From Saccharina japonica (taxonomy: Eukaryota > Sar > Phaeophyceae > Laminariales > Laminariaceae): 64,000 nt of DNA. The stretch lies in assembly GCA_008828725.1 (NCBI GenBank), contig MEHQ01000337.1:312153-376152 (forward strand), given 5' to 3'. Made by a program: the position numbers and the translations under genes. Positions 10,601-20,510 of the stretch are shown here, piece by piece (the first letter of the stretch is position 1; each line of letters begins with the position of its first letter). The notes under the pieces were generated by a model. The model saw only the letters and a program-made list of their open reading frames with translations. It made no database searches and was not told where the DNA came from.

Positions 10601-12486
10601 CCCTGCTTCTGCTGGCTGGTGCGCTCTTCTATCGCATTGGAAATAGCGATGGGTTTACCGGGAGAGCGCTCTTCTCGCTAAGCGCTCCCCTCGTCTTCTC
10701 TCGCGTCCTCTTCTTTGGACAAGTCCTACGACGACAGGGTCTTGTTGTGCAGGTAAACGCGGCAGTTGCTCCTACATGTATACGCTGGATGCGTCGAAGC
10801 TTGTTAGTGATAACGCGGCAGTTGCTAGAGGCATTGTGCTCCCCATCGTGCCGGTAGCTTTTTTTCATCCTGGCCGGCGAAAGATAGACCTCACAACTGA
10901 CACAACAATAACTGGTACCTGGCGTGTAAACAGTGTTAACGTTCGTGGCAAGTAGCAAACATCTACAGCAGACTCACAGGCTTCCGGTACTACGTCCGGT
11001 AAACGCGATATTCCGACGTGTTCCACGATAGGGGAAACACGTTGGATGGCAACTATTCGTGACAGTCGGCACCCCTTCCCTGCGAATTGCCCCGATATCG
11101 CCGGAGTATATTTCGCGGTACACATTAGATTTCGATATAAGCATGCAGGCCGTTGCACTACTGTTCATCGGGTTATGTTTGCGCACACCCTGCACGCACC
11201 TGGTCACTCCTCCCCCCCCCCCCCTCCCTCCCTCCCCTCCTCTTGCATAGGCAATCACGATTATGATCGGAGAACTTCTTCAATTCGGGCTGATCCTAGT
11301 GGTTGTTATGATGGGTTTCACCGTGGCGTTCTTTGCCATTTTCGGCGAAGAGCGCTCGTACGGTAACATCTGGTTGGACGTCTTCAAAGCGATGCTGGGA
11401 GAGGTCGGCGTTTTCGACGAGTTCTTCGACGGCTATTACGGGACCGTGGGGAGATTCATTCTGGTCGTTTACCTCCTGGTCATGTCCGTCTTGCTGCTCA
11501 ACCTCCTCATCGCTATCCTCAGCACAGAACACTCGAAAATCGAGCAAGGTCAGGACAGGGCTTTCCGAGTCTCCAAGGTCCGCATAATGAAGCTGTACAG
11601 CCGGAATGTGAACATGGACTCCCAGCCTCCCCCGTTTAATCTGGTGCAGCTGGCCTTGATGCTTCCGTTTCTCGCTGTTGATCGAGTTTTCAAGACAAGC
11701 ACACACGGCAAGGTCAAGAGAATGGTCGGGGGATCTGTGTTTTGGTTTATCATGGGACCTTTGAGCATCCTAGCTTTGTGGGCGCTGAGCTTGGCATCTG
11801 CCCCGAGCGTGGTTCTGTCTCTCTGGCGGGATACCTTTCACCGCAGGTTTCGTGGCAGTTCTTCGGTATATTTCGTTCTCCGCAGCTGTATGGCCGTATC
11901 GTTCCGATTTTTTTGTGTCCCGATAATCCTGTCAGCGCTCTGGATAAAGGCGGGAGCTGTAGCGTACTACTCCGCCGCCATGGATGTGGCTATGTCCCTG
12001 TGCGGCCGGGAGAGCGAGAGAGGAGCAGAAGTGTCACCCAGTACCTACCACGAGAAGCAGGAGCAGCACCTCCGCGAGGCGAATACTCTCAGCGTGGACG
12101 AGATCCTCAAGCGCACCCGAGGCGGGAAAAGCGTACGCGAGATCTGGGCCTACCTGGACGAGCTGGCTAGCACGGACGGTCTCCACCCGCGGAAAAGCGA
12201 GAAGAACAATCCTGCGACCGCGGAGCACCTTAACCGCACGCGGAGTCAACTCCAATCCTCCAGCGAGAAGCGAGGACAAGCTTTGCTGGCACACCTGCAA
12301 TCGCTCGACGCTGCGGTCAAGACCGGAGTCCAGGAACTGGGCCAGAGGGTGGACCACAGGGTTGACGCGTTGGACAACAGAGTGGACGAGCGTTTGGACA
12401 GACTCGAAGAAAACGTGGCTGGGATGGTTGCGGAATACCTAGCCAAGCTGAACGACTACTCGGCATTGTCTAAGAAGCCTCGATAA
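1655..12486 (+). CDS. Ankyrin-repeat TRP-like cation channel, eight exons
   Basis: Predicted exons are 1655-1952, 4152-4354, 5347-5463, 6052-6180, 7382-7510, 8407-9309, 10516-10752 and 11251-12486, joining in frame to 1,083 codons ending in TAA. All borders are GT/AG. Exon 1 ends in phase 1, completed by exon 2; the later junctions are phase 0. Exon 1 encodes a Ser/Pro/Ala-rich N-terminus. Exons 2-5 (residues about 100-292) each encode one ankyrin-like helix pair such as AHAARTGNVNMFVEV. Exon 6 encodes a linker with GPLKLALQERQF and a first membrane span near 553-574. Exons 7-8 carry S3-S6: the S4-S5 stretch FFGQVLRRQGLVVQ, a pore-helix-like FKAMLGEV near 717, and S6 with LLNLLIAILST near 755. 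Residues about 970-1075 are a coiled coil. By family this is a membrane cation channel that probably tetramerises; its gating stimulus is unknown. The start is supported by the paralogue, which also begins MPSSD. Confidence 0.85.
2091..2345 (+). mobile_element. MITE family A in intron 1
   Basis: It runs from GACGCGTGCTAAGACAGAGG to a right end of CGTAACATATGCGTC, which are near-complementary termini. TGTT flanks both sides as a 4-bp target duplication. No transposase is encoded. Confidence 0.8.
2680..2850 (-). repeat. Dispersed repeat shared with 21.1-21.35 and 28.5-28.75 kb
   Basis: The complement of this stretch matches the right parts of those two repeats, including the GCGCGATCGAAG block and a CAGCTG-flanked end. 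It lies inside intron 1. The element type is unknown. Confidence 0.5.
3732..4004 (+). mobile_element. MITE family A in intron 1
   Basis: The left end is GACGCGTGCTACGGTAGAGG and the right end is CTACCGTAGCATGCGCC. The 4-bp target duplication GTTC is at 3728-3731 and 4005-4008. It sits about 150 bases before the exon 2 acceptor. Confidence 0.85.
4355..4632 (+). repeat. Intron 2 repeats derived from the exon 2 end and its splice donor
   Basis: Three degenerate units of about 80 bases (near 4390, 4467 and 4553) repeat the last about 60 bases of exon 2. They include the CGTTGAGGTTCA and TCAATGGCAAA stretches and the donor-like ends ACAAGTGCGC, GCATGTGAGC and ACAAGTGCGT. Two such units also follow exon 2 of the paralogue and of the orphan exon 2, so the amplification predates those duplications. 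Confidence 0.65.
4812..4984 (+). mobile_element. MITE family A, left-truncated relic
   Basis: The internal family blocks (GTCGGACTTTCA, GAGTATACTTCGGTCATGAG, AGCTCCTCAAGTG) lead into the right terminus TATCGTAGCATGCGTTC. No left terminus is present. Confidence 0.65.
4990..5260. repeat. Degenerate GTACCCGGGTAC-type repeats in intron 2
   Basis: About four imperfect units of 60-90 bases are built around GGGTA(C/T)C and TACCCTACTAAACAC stretches, with local dyads such as GTACCCGGGTAC. A single related unit is at about 31845-31915 and 39125-39195 in the other exon 2-3 introns. Confidence 0.5.
5567..5776. repeat. Tandem duplication of a 105-bp unit in intron 3
   Basis: GTATGGACC begins both units, at 5567 and 5672. 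Shared blocks follow (CAACACGCCCCCTT, CAGTAGCTAGA, TGTTGAAAC). The equivalent introns at 32.3 and 39.6 kb hold one related unit. Confidence 0.65.
6581..6827 (+). mobile_element. MITE family A in intron 4
   Basis: This is a well-preserved 247-bp copy. The termini are GACGCGTGCTACGGTAGAGG and CTATTATAGCATGCGTC, flanked by AGTG on both sides (6577-6580 and 6828-6831). It closely resembles the copies at 29417 and 30021. Confidence 0.9.
7505..8060 (+). repeat. Intron 5 minisatellite built from the exon 5 splice donor
   Basis: Degenerate units of about 32 and 17 bases follow the pattern ATGGTGAGCTTAAACACAAA, then a CCCTGTAAC-like end. The first unit is the exon 5/intron 5 junction itself (ATGGTAAGCTCC then ACAACCCTCTAAC at 7508-7541). 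Many units keep a GGTGAGC or GGTGAAC donor-like core. The paralogue has a longer array at the same place. Confidence 0.75.
9310..10515 (+). other. Intron 6, partly conserved with the paralogue
   Basis: Two patches, 9640-9740 and 9925-9995, stay alignable with 46025-46125 and 46270-46345, although most of the rest of the intron has diverged. They include GTCGGGTTCTGCGTGAGG and CACTGATCCCCA. No coding frame or RNA fold is obvious. Confidence 0.5.
11205..11250 (+). promoter_or_regulatory. Long pyrimidine tract and acceptor of exon 8
   Basis: An almost pure C/T run ends in TCTTGCATAG at the exon 8 acceptor. Base 11236, within the run, is the breakpoint where the second copy switches from inverted to direct orientation. 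Confidence 0.6.
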
Positions 12487-13511
12487 GGATTGAAAGAATG
12501 CGCGCTTTGTTGCTGTTGCTGTTCGTCAAGGCAGACCCTTTTATACATAGATCGTGGTGTCGGGCACTGACGGGCGGAGGACTGTTGACAGGGTTGACAT
12601 GCTTGGCGTCCAGCCTGAACTAGCTCGTTGAAAGATGTTTTGAGACGTGCTATGCCATCTCGAGCAGAAATACAGCAATGGCGAGGTGTTTCGAAGTGTG
12701 TTCCGATAGGGAGCACATATTGGCCTAAACTATGTCTGACGGACTGAGTTCACCGACTGAGGAGTTTCCCCGTATCGTTGAGACACCAGGTCTTATTTTA
12801 TAATCGATTCATGATATTCGGCCACGGGATTGCATTCTCACCGTGTTACGTTTTCCTTTTTTTCCAAATTGGTGTTTTGGTGGGGTACAAAGCTCTTCAA
12901 AAGTGAGGAACTCTACCGTAGATCGCGTCTTGTGCCTTGAGAATCTACCGGTGGTGGTGTGCTCCTTGTGCTAAGGCTGTGGGTTCGGGGGAAATGAAAT
13001 CTTGCTATTGAAATGCAAGTGAAGGTTTCCCGTCTCGAGGATAGAGCGTACTCCCGAGTCCATGGCTGTCACAGACGACAAGAGGTTGGTTCCCAATCCA
13101 GGTTCAATTATGGCGGAAATACGGCCTGGAACACGCTGTTCAGTTTGGTCGATGATGTATCCCCAGATAGTTCCAGTTGCCGTCGCGAGTACTTTCCTCT
13201 TACCGGTTGTGACGATGATCGTGGGCTTCTTCAGCTTCTTGTAATCCCTCATGGTGTCCTACTTTGAAATATAAACTTCGGTAAACATGGATGCAATGTG
13301 TAGCCCAGAGTAGCACTGGACAGAACCGCTGAGAAAACGACCACAAGGAAGTCGGGCTAGGATTGTTCAGGAAATTAGGAAATTCCGGAGTCGTTATATT
13401 GGATTTGGTGTACAGTAGAACCCCTCCCTTCTCAAATTCATCCTGGACTACAGTACTACTGTAGTAGCTTTCCTGTTTCTTGAATATGAATTCCTAGGTG
13501 TCCTATAAGGG
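12487..13511 (+). other. 3' flank of the first channel gene
   Basis: No gene was seen. It contains an old MITE relic (12728-12929). The sequence is duplicated with only a few differences at 26257-27281. The two copies part company just after CCTAGGTGTCCTATAA at about 13511. No clear AATAAA signal was found near the stop codon. Confidence 0.5.
12728..12929 (+). mobile_element. Ancient MITE family A relic in the gene 3' flank
   Basis: A diverged internal region (GGACTGAGTTCACCGACTGAG, GGTGTTTTGGTGGGGTAC) runs into CTCTACCGTAGATCGCGTC. A relic at the corresponding place beyond the paralogue's last exon (51562-51785) shows that the insertion predates the gene duplication. Confidence 0.55.
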
Positions 13512-13635
13512 CCCGTATTAACGAAGACAGCAATTCAATTTGGAAAATAAATCCTATTTGAATGTGATTTCGCAAAAAAGTGGTTTGCGCTCTATGGGGA
13601 ATAGTGAATTGCTCGTTCAAATATTTATGATATCA

Positions 13636-14150
13636 GAAAGGGTAGTTTTTACGTAGAGACGAAACGGCCTCCGCAACGGAATAACGAACAAAAAGGGTTT
13701 ATTGGTAGAGAGAATGAGGCCTGTCCTTACCGGGGACTGGGATAGAGAATGGTTGGTTTTGGTGTTTGGTAGGGACCCGCAGGTAGCCACTCCTTTCGAG
13801 AAAGGATCAAGTGCAGGTCAGCATCCCCACGTCGAGCGCAAGCAAGCACAAGGTTCTGCTGCAAGTGTGAGCACACGTGGGGTAGTCGCTGGTTTGGGCA
13901 GCCAGCCAGGAATTTTGCCCACTGCCCCAGGGGCTGTGCGGTAGACGACACAACCGACAGACGTGTGTGTGGCAGAGGCGGCGGGGGGGGGGGGACACAG
14001 AGTCGGGGAATACAGACCTCGGCCCCCCCCCCCCCTCGTCGGTGAAATATGTATGAATTCGCCATAACGATGGCGGCGTGGTAGAGGGCGCACCCATCAG
14101 GTGCTGCGAGGGCGGGGGGGTCCCGGCCACCCCACGCCGGCGAGGGAAAA
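13636..14150 (+). mobile_element. LTR-like repeat, partial unit (fossil)
   Basis: It matches the second half of the units at 17469 and 18118. The match starts near the GTAGTTTT(T)ACGTAGA block and runs through GTAGCCACTCCTTTCGAGAAA to a C/G-rich end. It is probably a fragment of a copia-type LTR, now broken, and no body genes were recognised. Age looks moderate because the shared parts are still easily aligned. Confidence 0.45.
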
Positions 14151-14255
14151 ATAATAATTATATTTATATATAACAACACAAATAGTAAACAAATGAATTA
14201 AATAGAACAAAAACAATCATAAAAATTATATGTATAAAACGAAAAAATCAACAAA

Positions 14256-14514
14256 GACGCATGCTATGATACGGTAAAGGTGCACCACGTTTGTTTTTTC
14301 TAGGGTGGCACTTATTGAGGTGCTCTAACCTCACCCCAAAACTGATTTGAAGAAAAAAAAAGTGCTACCCGATGAACAGGCCATGGCCTATACACAAAAG
14401 GGAAAATAGTGCGACACGAAAATTAATTCCGTGCGATTTTGAGCATAAGGAGCCTTTAATAGGTCATTCAAAACGTCTCAGCCAAAACAAAAAACTCCTC
14501 TATCGAGCACCGTC
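14256..14514 (-). mobile_element. MITE family A, inverted orientation
   Basis: It starts GACGCATGCTATGATACGGT, ends CTATCGAGCACCGTC, and has CAAA on both sides (14252-14255 and 14515-14518). The internal blocks are the complement of the family order. It lies inside the 6.3-kb block missing from the second copy. Confidence 0.8.
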
Positions 14515-14539
14515 CAAAAACAAAAACAAAAAAAACATC

Positions 14540-16100
14540 ACAACTTATGGAGACAGCCCTGTGGGCTGTGGATATTCCGGTGCCGGTTGATTTGCTGCTC
14601 ATGCTGCCAATGTCATATAATGGGGCAACATGGTGTACTCGGGGTTCCATGCGGTTTGAAGCGGTCAGGAGACTGACTATACCGTACCTGACGGGCAAGA
14701 GGAGTAGTTTCCGTTTCTATCCTCCTTTTCTTTAAGGTGTACGAACACGCGAGGGAAGTAGTCATGCGCTACCCCGACATCGGAGACAGACCCATGTAGA
14801 GGAAAAACAAAAAGACAGAAACGATGAAGGTATATGCGGCGGTGGCCTACTTTTTCTTCATTGTTTTCTAATTAATCACGATTGCTCACTTGCAGGATAT
14901 GCCCTCTGCAACGACAGCCGCGTGTTCTGGGAGTACGATGGCCGCGTCGCTGCGCATGCTATCATCCCCGGAAAGGGGGCAACGGAGTGCACCTGGGGGT
15001 GTCACGCCGTATTGAGAAAAAGAGAGAAGAAAAGACAAAAAAACGCCGAGAAACTACACCGTACCCGATGTGTACTTAGGTGTATTAGTTTTGTCTACCC
15101 CTCGTTACCCAAGGTATGGAAACACATGAGAAGATGACAGCAGTGATAGGCCGTTATGGAATCGAAGACAGCCCCATGTGATGTGAACTGGTGTTGCTTC
15201 TACGCTGCTCATGTCGCCAGCCACTTATTGGGTGCAAAACAGTATAGTTTGCCTCCCCCCCCTGCCTGCGGCTCCAAATAGACAGGAGACTGTCACGGTG
15301 AGAGCATAAAACATGTCTCCCGATACAAAGGCACCCCATGCATACTATTGATGGGACGGACGGGGGGGGCTGCTCATACATACACATGAAGATTGCACAA
15401 ATATGCCGTTCCGGAACCGAAGACAGCCCGGTGGGCTGCGAAGTTGGGTGGCCGCTACGTGGCTCATGTTGCCAACCCCCCCCCCTTTCAACAACACAAT
15501 ATGATCCGGGCTTTCTACAGTCTAAATATGGTAGGAGCTCAAACGTGTACGAATTGTTGCATCTAATTTGTTATCGTTTCCTTCTTGGGCTTCTTGCCGA
15601 AACACAAGAGTACAGTGGAATATGCAGTGCCGGCACCGGTAACAAACCTGTGTTCTGCGAAGCTTGGTCGCCGCCATGCGGCTCACATTGCCAACCTCCT
15701 ACATGGGGACAACCTATGCGGGTTGGGGCTTCTTAGGATCCGAAACTAACAGGGCACTATACCGGTATACCTTATCCTATTGACACCTATGTAGTCATCT
15801 CTTATCCTGTTTTTTACTGTGGAAACACGTAAGAAGACTATTTATAGCAAAGGCACCGACGGCATACACGTGTGCTGCGAACGTTGGTGCCGCGGTGTTC
15901 TCCGCATTGCCAATCCGATATATCGGGGCAACCAGATATATGTTATAGGTGTCCGCGGTCGGGCACCGACATCATTTTCTTTGTTCAATGTTGAATACAC
16001 ACAAATACTGTCCGTGGTATTACGACAGCCCTTTGGTGCTGGTACTTCGGGTGACCGTTTTTGCTGCCAATGTTATGCTTGCTCACTCATGCTGCGATGA
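14540..16100 (+). repeat. Degenerate tandem repeat, period about 220 bp
   Basis: At least six diverged units start near 14550, 15160, 15410, 15625, 15850 and 16020. Each carries a GACAGCCC(G/T)GTGGGCTG-like start, then GTGGCCGC, GGCTCATGTTGCCAAC and, in several, a GGGGCAAC end. Short open frames cross it but are not shared between units, so it is not read as coding. Confidence 0.5.
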
Positions 16101-16299
16101 AACAGCATTCTAATACGGGTGCCGTTAAAATTTCGAGACCATGGTGGTGAACATAGTCTTGTCGACCCTTGTAGGGTGGCACACCATTATAACGAGATAT
16201 ATACCAAAATGCATATATTATATACATATTTGTTTTGGTCGATGACAGACGGTTACGTTGTAGGGACACACATCGGATCGTCGCATGACATTGTAGACA

Positions 16300-17465
16300 C
16301 GCTAGGCGAAGCCTAAACTGCTACGGGGGCGGAGTGTTAAGATCCACTCATGCCACCCTACAGCGTTGGAAATACGTCGGTGACCCCCTCCCACCTCCCC
16401 CCTCTTCTTCGTCGCCGCCGCCTGCACCACCGAGTTTGTTCCGCTGGCGCATCGCAGCGGGTGTACGACAGCTACAATCTGACCGGCGATGCTACGCGTG
16501 GATGGAGAGTCGCGGCTGTCGGCTCGGACGCCGAAACTTCCTACGGCCGCGCCTTTTGCGCTCGAATAGGGGGAGCGGGCTCGTCGGTCGTCGGCGGAGC
16601 CAATTCGGGAGCAGCACCGCGCGGGGGGGGGGTCTATGTACCTACATCGCGACCTCCAGGATGGTGGTGGTCCAGTTGCGATCTCCGCTTGGGGCACGTA
16701 CGCGTCTGGTCGCCCATTCGGCGTACGATTCGCTTGTGGTGGTTTGTCAGGAGCTTTGGTTTTTGTTTTGGCGTCGGGTGACTCGATGGTTGCGAAGCCT
16801 GATGTGATCGGGGTCGCTTGGGGTGTTGCGCGTCGAATCGATTTCAGGAATTGGCGACGGTGCAGTATTATATCGAGTGCACGTAAGCTGGAGCACAGGT
16901 CACGGCTCCCGTGGTGCCGTGGGCTTTCAGGGGTATCGCACAAGCCCACTTAGTGGCAGGAACGGTTCGGCGGGTCCGCCGACCGGTTTGTTGGTATGCT
17001 TGTCTTTAAAGAAACCGCCACCCCTCGCGGGACCTGGAGATGTTTGGTGGCTGTCTTTTATGTCTGAGGTACCTCCTGGTGGTGCGAACAGACGAACTGT
17101 TCGCCGCCGATTCGGAGGTGGTGCACGCCGTGCGCTGCCTCGCCCAGGGGGACGTGGCTTGTACGCCAGGCACATAGTGGGAAACACGCGAGGGCAACAG
17201 GCCCGACAAGGTAGCCGTGCGTTTTGGGGCCATAAGCTTGATCAGGAAGAGTGTTTCCGTGTGCATGCGGCCTCGAACGAGGCTCTGGGCAAGGTCGTCT
17301 TTTAGGGCGTCGGCAGAGCATTGCCCTTGTGTTGGAGTTTGTGTCATGTTTTCCTCGTTCCCGACCATGGCCCCCCTTTCCTCGTATCGTTGTGGTAACA
17401 GCCGGGACATGGAACAGTTTGGGGTAGATAATATCACCAGTACGGTAAACAGTAGTCTCACATAC
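16300..17465. other. GC-rich unassigned stretch with overlapping open frames
   Basis: Frames open on both strands (plus 16334-16807 and 16350-16781, minus 16302-16949 and 17006-17524). None has a domain I recognise, and the frames disagree about which is real. High GC makes chance openness likely. It may be the degraded body of a transposon, given the LTR-like units directly to the right. Confidence 0.3.
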
Positions 17466-17468
17466 CTC

Positions 17469-18790
17469 GGTGTTGGAGGAGTCGAATGGTACCGTACCAT
17501 TCGGAGGCTTGGTCTCCGAGACAACTGTAGGCCGTACTAGTTAGGAACCCGGCCGATATTATAGTGGGGAGAGAGAGACCGTAACATTGGGTGGTCGAGA
17601 TACGCAGGGGGTTGCAGCAGGCTGCGATACAGGTATCTGGCCGAGGGGAAGAATCTCTCTCTCCCACGACTCAGAAAACGATAATGACAAGGCAATTCGA
17701 AAGATATACAATAAAGGGTAGTTTTATACGTAGAAGACGTAACGGCCTCCGCAACGGAATAACGAACAAAACAGGGTTTATTGTAAGAGAGAATGAGGCC
17801 TGTCTGTACCGGGGACTGGGATAGGGTATGGTAGATTTTGGTGATTTGTTCTGCACCCGCAGGTAGCCACTCCTTTCGAGAAAGGCACCAAGTGCAGGTC
17901 AGCATCCCCACGTCGATCGCAAGCAAGCACGAGGTTCCTGCTGCAAGTGTGAGCACACGTGGGGTAGTCGCTGGTTTGGGCAGCCAAGCCAGGAATTTGT
18001 GCCCCCTTTTTCTGCCGCCCCACCCTCCCATTTTTTCTTTCGAAGGGGGGAGGGGGCGTAAAAGTAGCCAGGGTCCCGGCACCCTTTTCTCTTCGTTATT
18101 TCTTTTTCACTTGAGTTAGATCGGAGGAGTCGAATGGTACCGTACCATTCGGAGGCTTGGTCATCCGAGACAACTGTAGGCCGTACTAGTTAGGAACCCG
18201 GCCGATATTATAGTGGGGAGAGAGAGACCGTAAAATTGGGTGGTCGAGATACCCAGGGGGTTGCAGCAGGCTGCGATACAGGTATCTGGCCGAGGGGAAG
18301 AATCTCTCTCTCCCACGACTCAGAAAACGATAATGACAAGGCAATTCGAAAGATATACAATAAAGATAAGTTTTATACGTAGAAGACGTAACGGCCTCCG
18401 CAACGGAATAACGAACAAAACAGGGTTTATTGGTAGAGAGAATGAGGCCTGTCCGTACCGGGGACTGGGATAAGAATGGTTGGTTTTGGTGTTTGGTATG
18501 GACCCGCAGATAGCCACTCCTTTCGAGAAAGGCATCAAGTGCAGGTCAGCATCCCCACGTCGAGCGCAAGCTAGCACGAGGTTCCTGCTGCAAGTGTGAG
18601 CACACGTGGGGTAGACGCTGGTTTGGGCAGCCAAGCCAGGAATTTGTGCCCCCTTTTTTCTTGCCGCCCCACCCTCTTTTAGCCTGTAATACCATTTTTT
18701 CCTTAACGAAGGGAGGGGGGGAGGTCGTAAAAGTTATGCCACGGGGTCCCGGAAATACTTATTCTCTTATTTATTTGTTTTTCAAAACTT
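17469..18790 (+). mobile_element. Two tandem LTR-like units (fossil)
   Basis: Two copies of about 650 bases begin near 17469 (TGTTGGAGGAGTCGAATGG) and 18118. Each has a dyad GAATGGTAC-C-GTACCATTC, a TATTATAG stretch, an AATAAA-like ACAATAAA and a GT-rich second half. The start and layout suggest copia-type LTRs left as a tandem solo pair. No reading frames of the family were identified and it is not intact. Confidence 0.45.
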
Positions 18791-18794
18791 ATGG

Positions 18795-19125
18795 AGTGTT
18801 AGAATCGGATAAGAGAGTCGAATAGTACACCACCCGTACCATGTGGTTCAAAGGCTTGAGGTTACATCCCGATCATCGACCAGACTTGTAAGGCACGGTG
18901 AGCTAGTTAGGGGAAGGAAGCCCGGGCCGATAGTTATAGCGGGAGAGAGGAGCCAGGGTAAAAATCTTGGGCGGTGGTCGAGAATAACTCAGCGAGGGTT
19001 GCAAAGCACCGCCTGCGATACAGTATCATGGCCAGAGGGGAACACTCACTAACTCTTCTCACACACCCGCGACTACAGAAAACGGGATAATTGACAAGGC
19101 TATATTCGAAAGATATACAATAAAA
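18795..19125 (+). repeat. Third LTR-like partial unit, unusually distorted (fossil)
   Basis: The first half of the LTR-like unit is present, but length differences relative to its neighbours are far denser than between the other two units. The neighbours agree almost base for base. This may reflect poor sequence accuracy here rather than age. Confidence 0.45.
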
Positions 19126-19129
19126 CGCA

Positions 19130-19858
19130 GCATGCGTCACAGCGCCCAGGTGAAAAAAATCGACGAGAGGAGACGAGAGGGAAAGCATGCGTCGACGCGT
19201 GCGCGCCGCCGCCAGCATACTTTTGCTTTTGACCGCCCAGGCTAGGAAGCTATCGCTCTCAGGGTCTCCTGGGTGGGCGTAGGGATCCCTGGAACGCCAC
19301 GGGCGAGACAGGGGCGGCGATTGTGTTATCGAAGTCTTGAGCGTATCATGCTGTTTTTGGGTCGATCGCTCGGTTTTTGATCGGGTTGGAGCATCGAGCT
19401 GGTTGAAAAGTTGGGATTGCGACCGCCATGATTGCTTTTGAGGCGCCACCGCCGGGGTACGCTGTGCTATTGTCTATAGGCGTGGGCGCGGCTGTTGTCC
19501 CGGTGGCCTCGGGTTGTGGTTCACGTGTTGTCGCCTCGGTCGTGGTCATCGATGCCACCAAGAAATGACCAGATTGTACCGGGGGCGTTTGCCCACCGTG
19601 GACATGCCGGTCCAAGTCGGGCCAACTCCTCAATTTGATTTGAATTCTTTGGAAAAGAAGGTCCTGGGACCTTCTTGGTTTTTCCGTCCAATTCAAATTG
19701 ATTAGACCCCAAGATCCTAATCTTTGATGCTGGTGCGTGTGTTGACCAATTAAAAGCGTATTTGAATTTTATTTTTTCCAAATTGGATTTATTTTAATAG
19801 CGCTCGTAAAGGTGTACGGGCCCCAACAGTAAATAAAAAGTACTGACCGCCCTTTAAG
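19130..19858. other. Unassigned stretch, right part of the 6.3-kb block
   Basis: The first half is GC-rich. A minus-strand frame from 19546 to 19346 is rich in Thr and Pro and is not recognised. From 19640 there are AT-rich repeats with a TTTGGAAAAGAAGGTCC dyad. Position 19858 is where the match to the second copy resumes. Confidence 0.3.
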
Positions 19859-19859
19859 G

Positions 19860-20510
19860 AACCAATTCATATTTTAATAGCATTTTGTGCCTACAGTTGT
19901 TTTTGGGTGTTGTCTACTAATTGGAATTGCCCAACCAAATGATTTCGCTTAAAGTATACCTGGTATTAATTGGGGTTTTCCGGGCAATTCATATTGGGTG
20001 CTGTCTAGTAATGGGAATTGTCCAGACAATTGATTTCGAGTGAAGTCTATTCATTGGAATTGCCTGAGCAAATGTTTGGACAATTCCTATTACGATTGTA
20101 TATTGTGCCTACAATTGATGTCGGGTGCTGTTTATTAATTGAATTGTCCATCAAAATGGTTTCGAGTATTTTATATGCATTGGAATTAGCGTACCGTCCA
20201 CTATCAGAAACAAAATTAACCAATCAGTCATTTTTTTCGAATTATATCTGTTAATCGGAATTGTCCAGCCAAACGATTTCGAGTGATATTTATTAATTGG
20301 AATTGTCCAGCCAAATGATTTCGAGTGCTGTCTATTAATTATAATTATCTAGCCAAAAGGTTTCGATTGCTACCTAATAATTGGAATTGTCCAACCGAAT
20401 GAGTTAGAACACGTACCATGTGTTAATTGGATTTGCCCATGTAATTGATTTCGGCGATTGTCGATTGATTGGAATTGGCCGCATGTAATATGATTTTCGG
20501 TCGATTTGCG
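19860..20510 (+). repeat. 42-bp minisatellite, first array
   Basis: Imperfect units have the core GGAATTGTCCAGCCAAATGA followed by TTTCGAGTGCTGTCTATTAA. The array recurs at 27300-28010, where two extra near-perfect units lie around 27780-27863. A single frame crossing it is not credible as a gene. Confidence 0.85.

Noticed and set aside
11296-11706. Minus-strand and alternative-frame ORFs over exon 8 (also at 25.1, 48.4 and 50.4 kb)
   Set aside because: They are shadows of the conserved channel exon; motifs and splice borders fit only the plus-strand frame.
16302-16949. A 215-codon minus-strand gene
   Set aside because: Several overlapping frames on both strands are equally open in this GC-rich stretch and none carries a recognisable domain.
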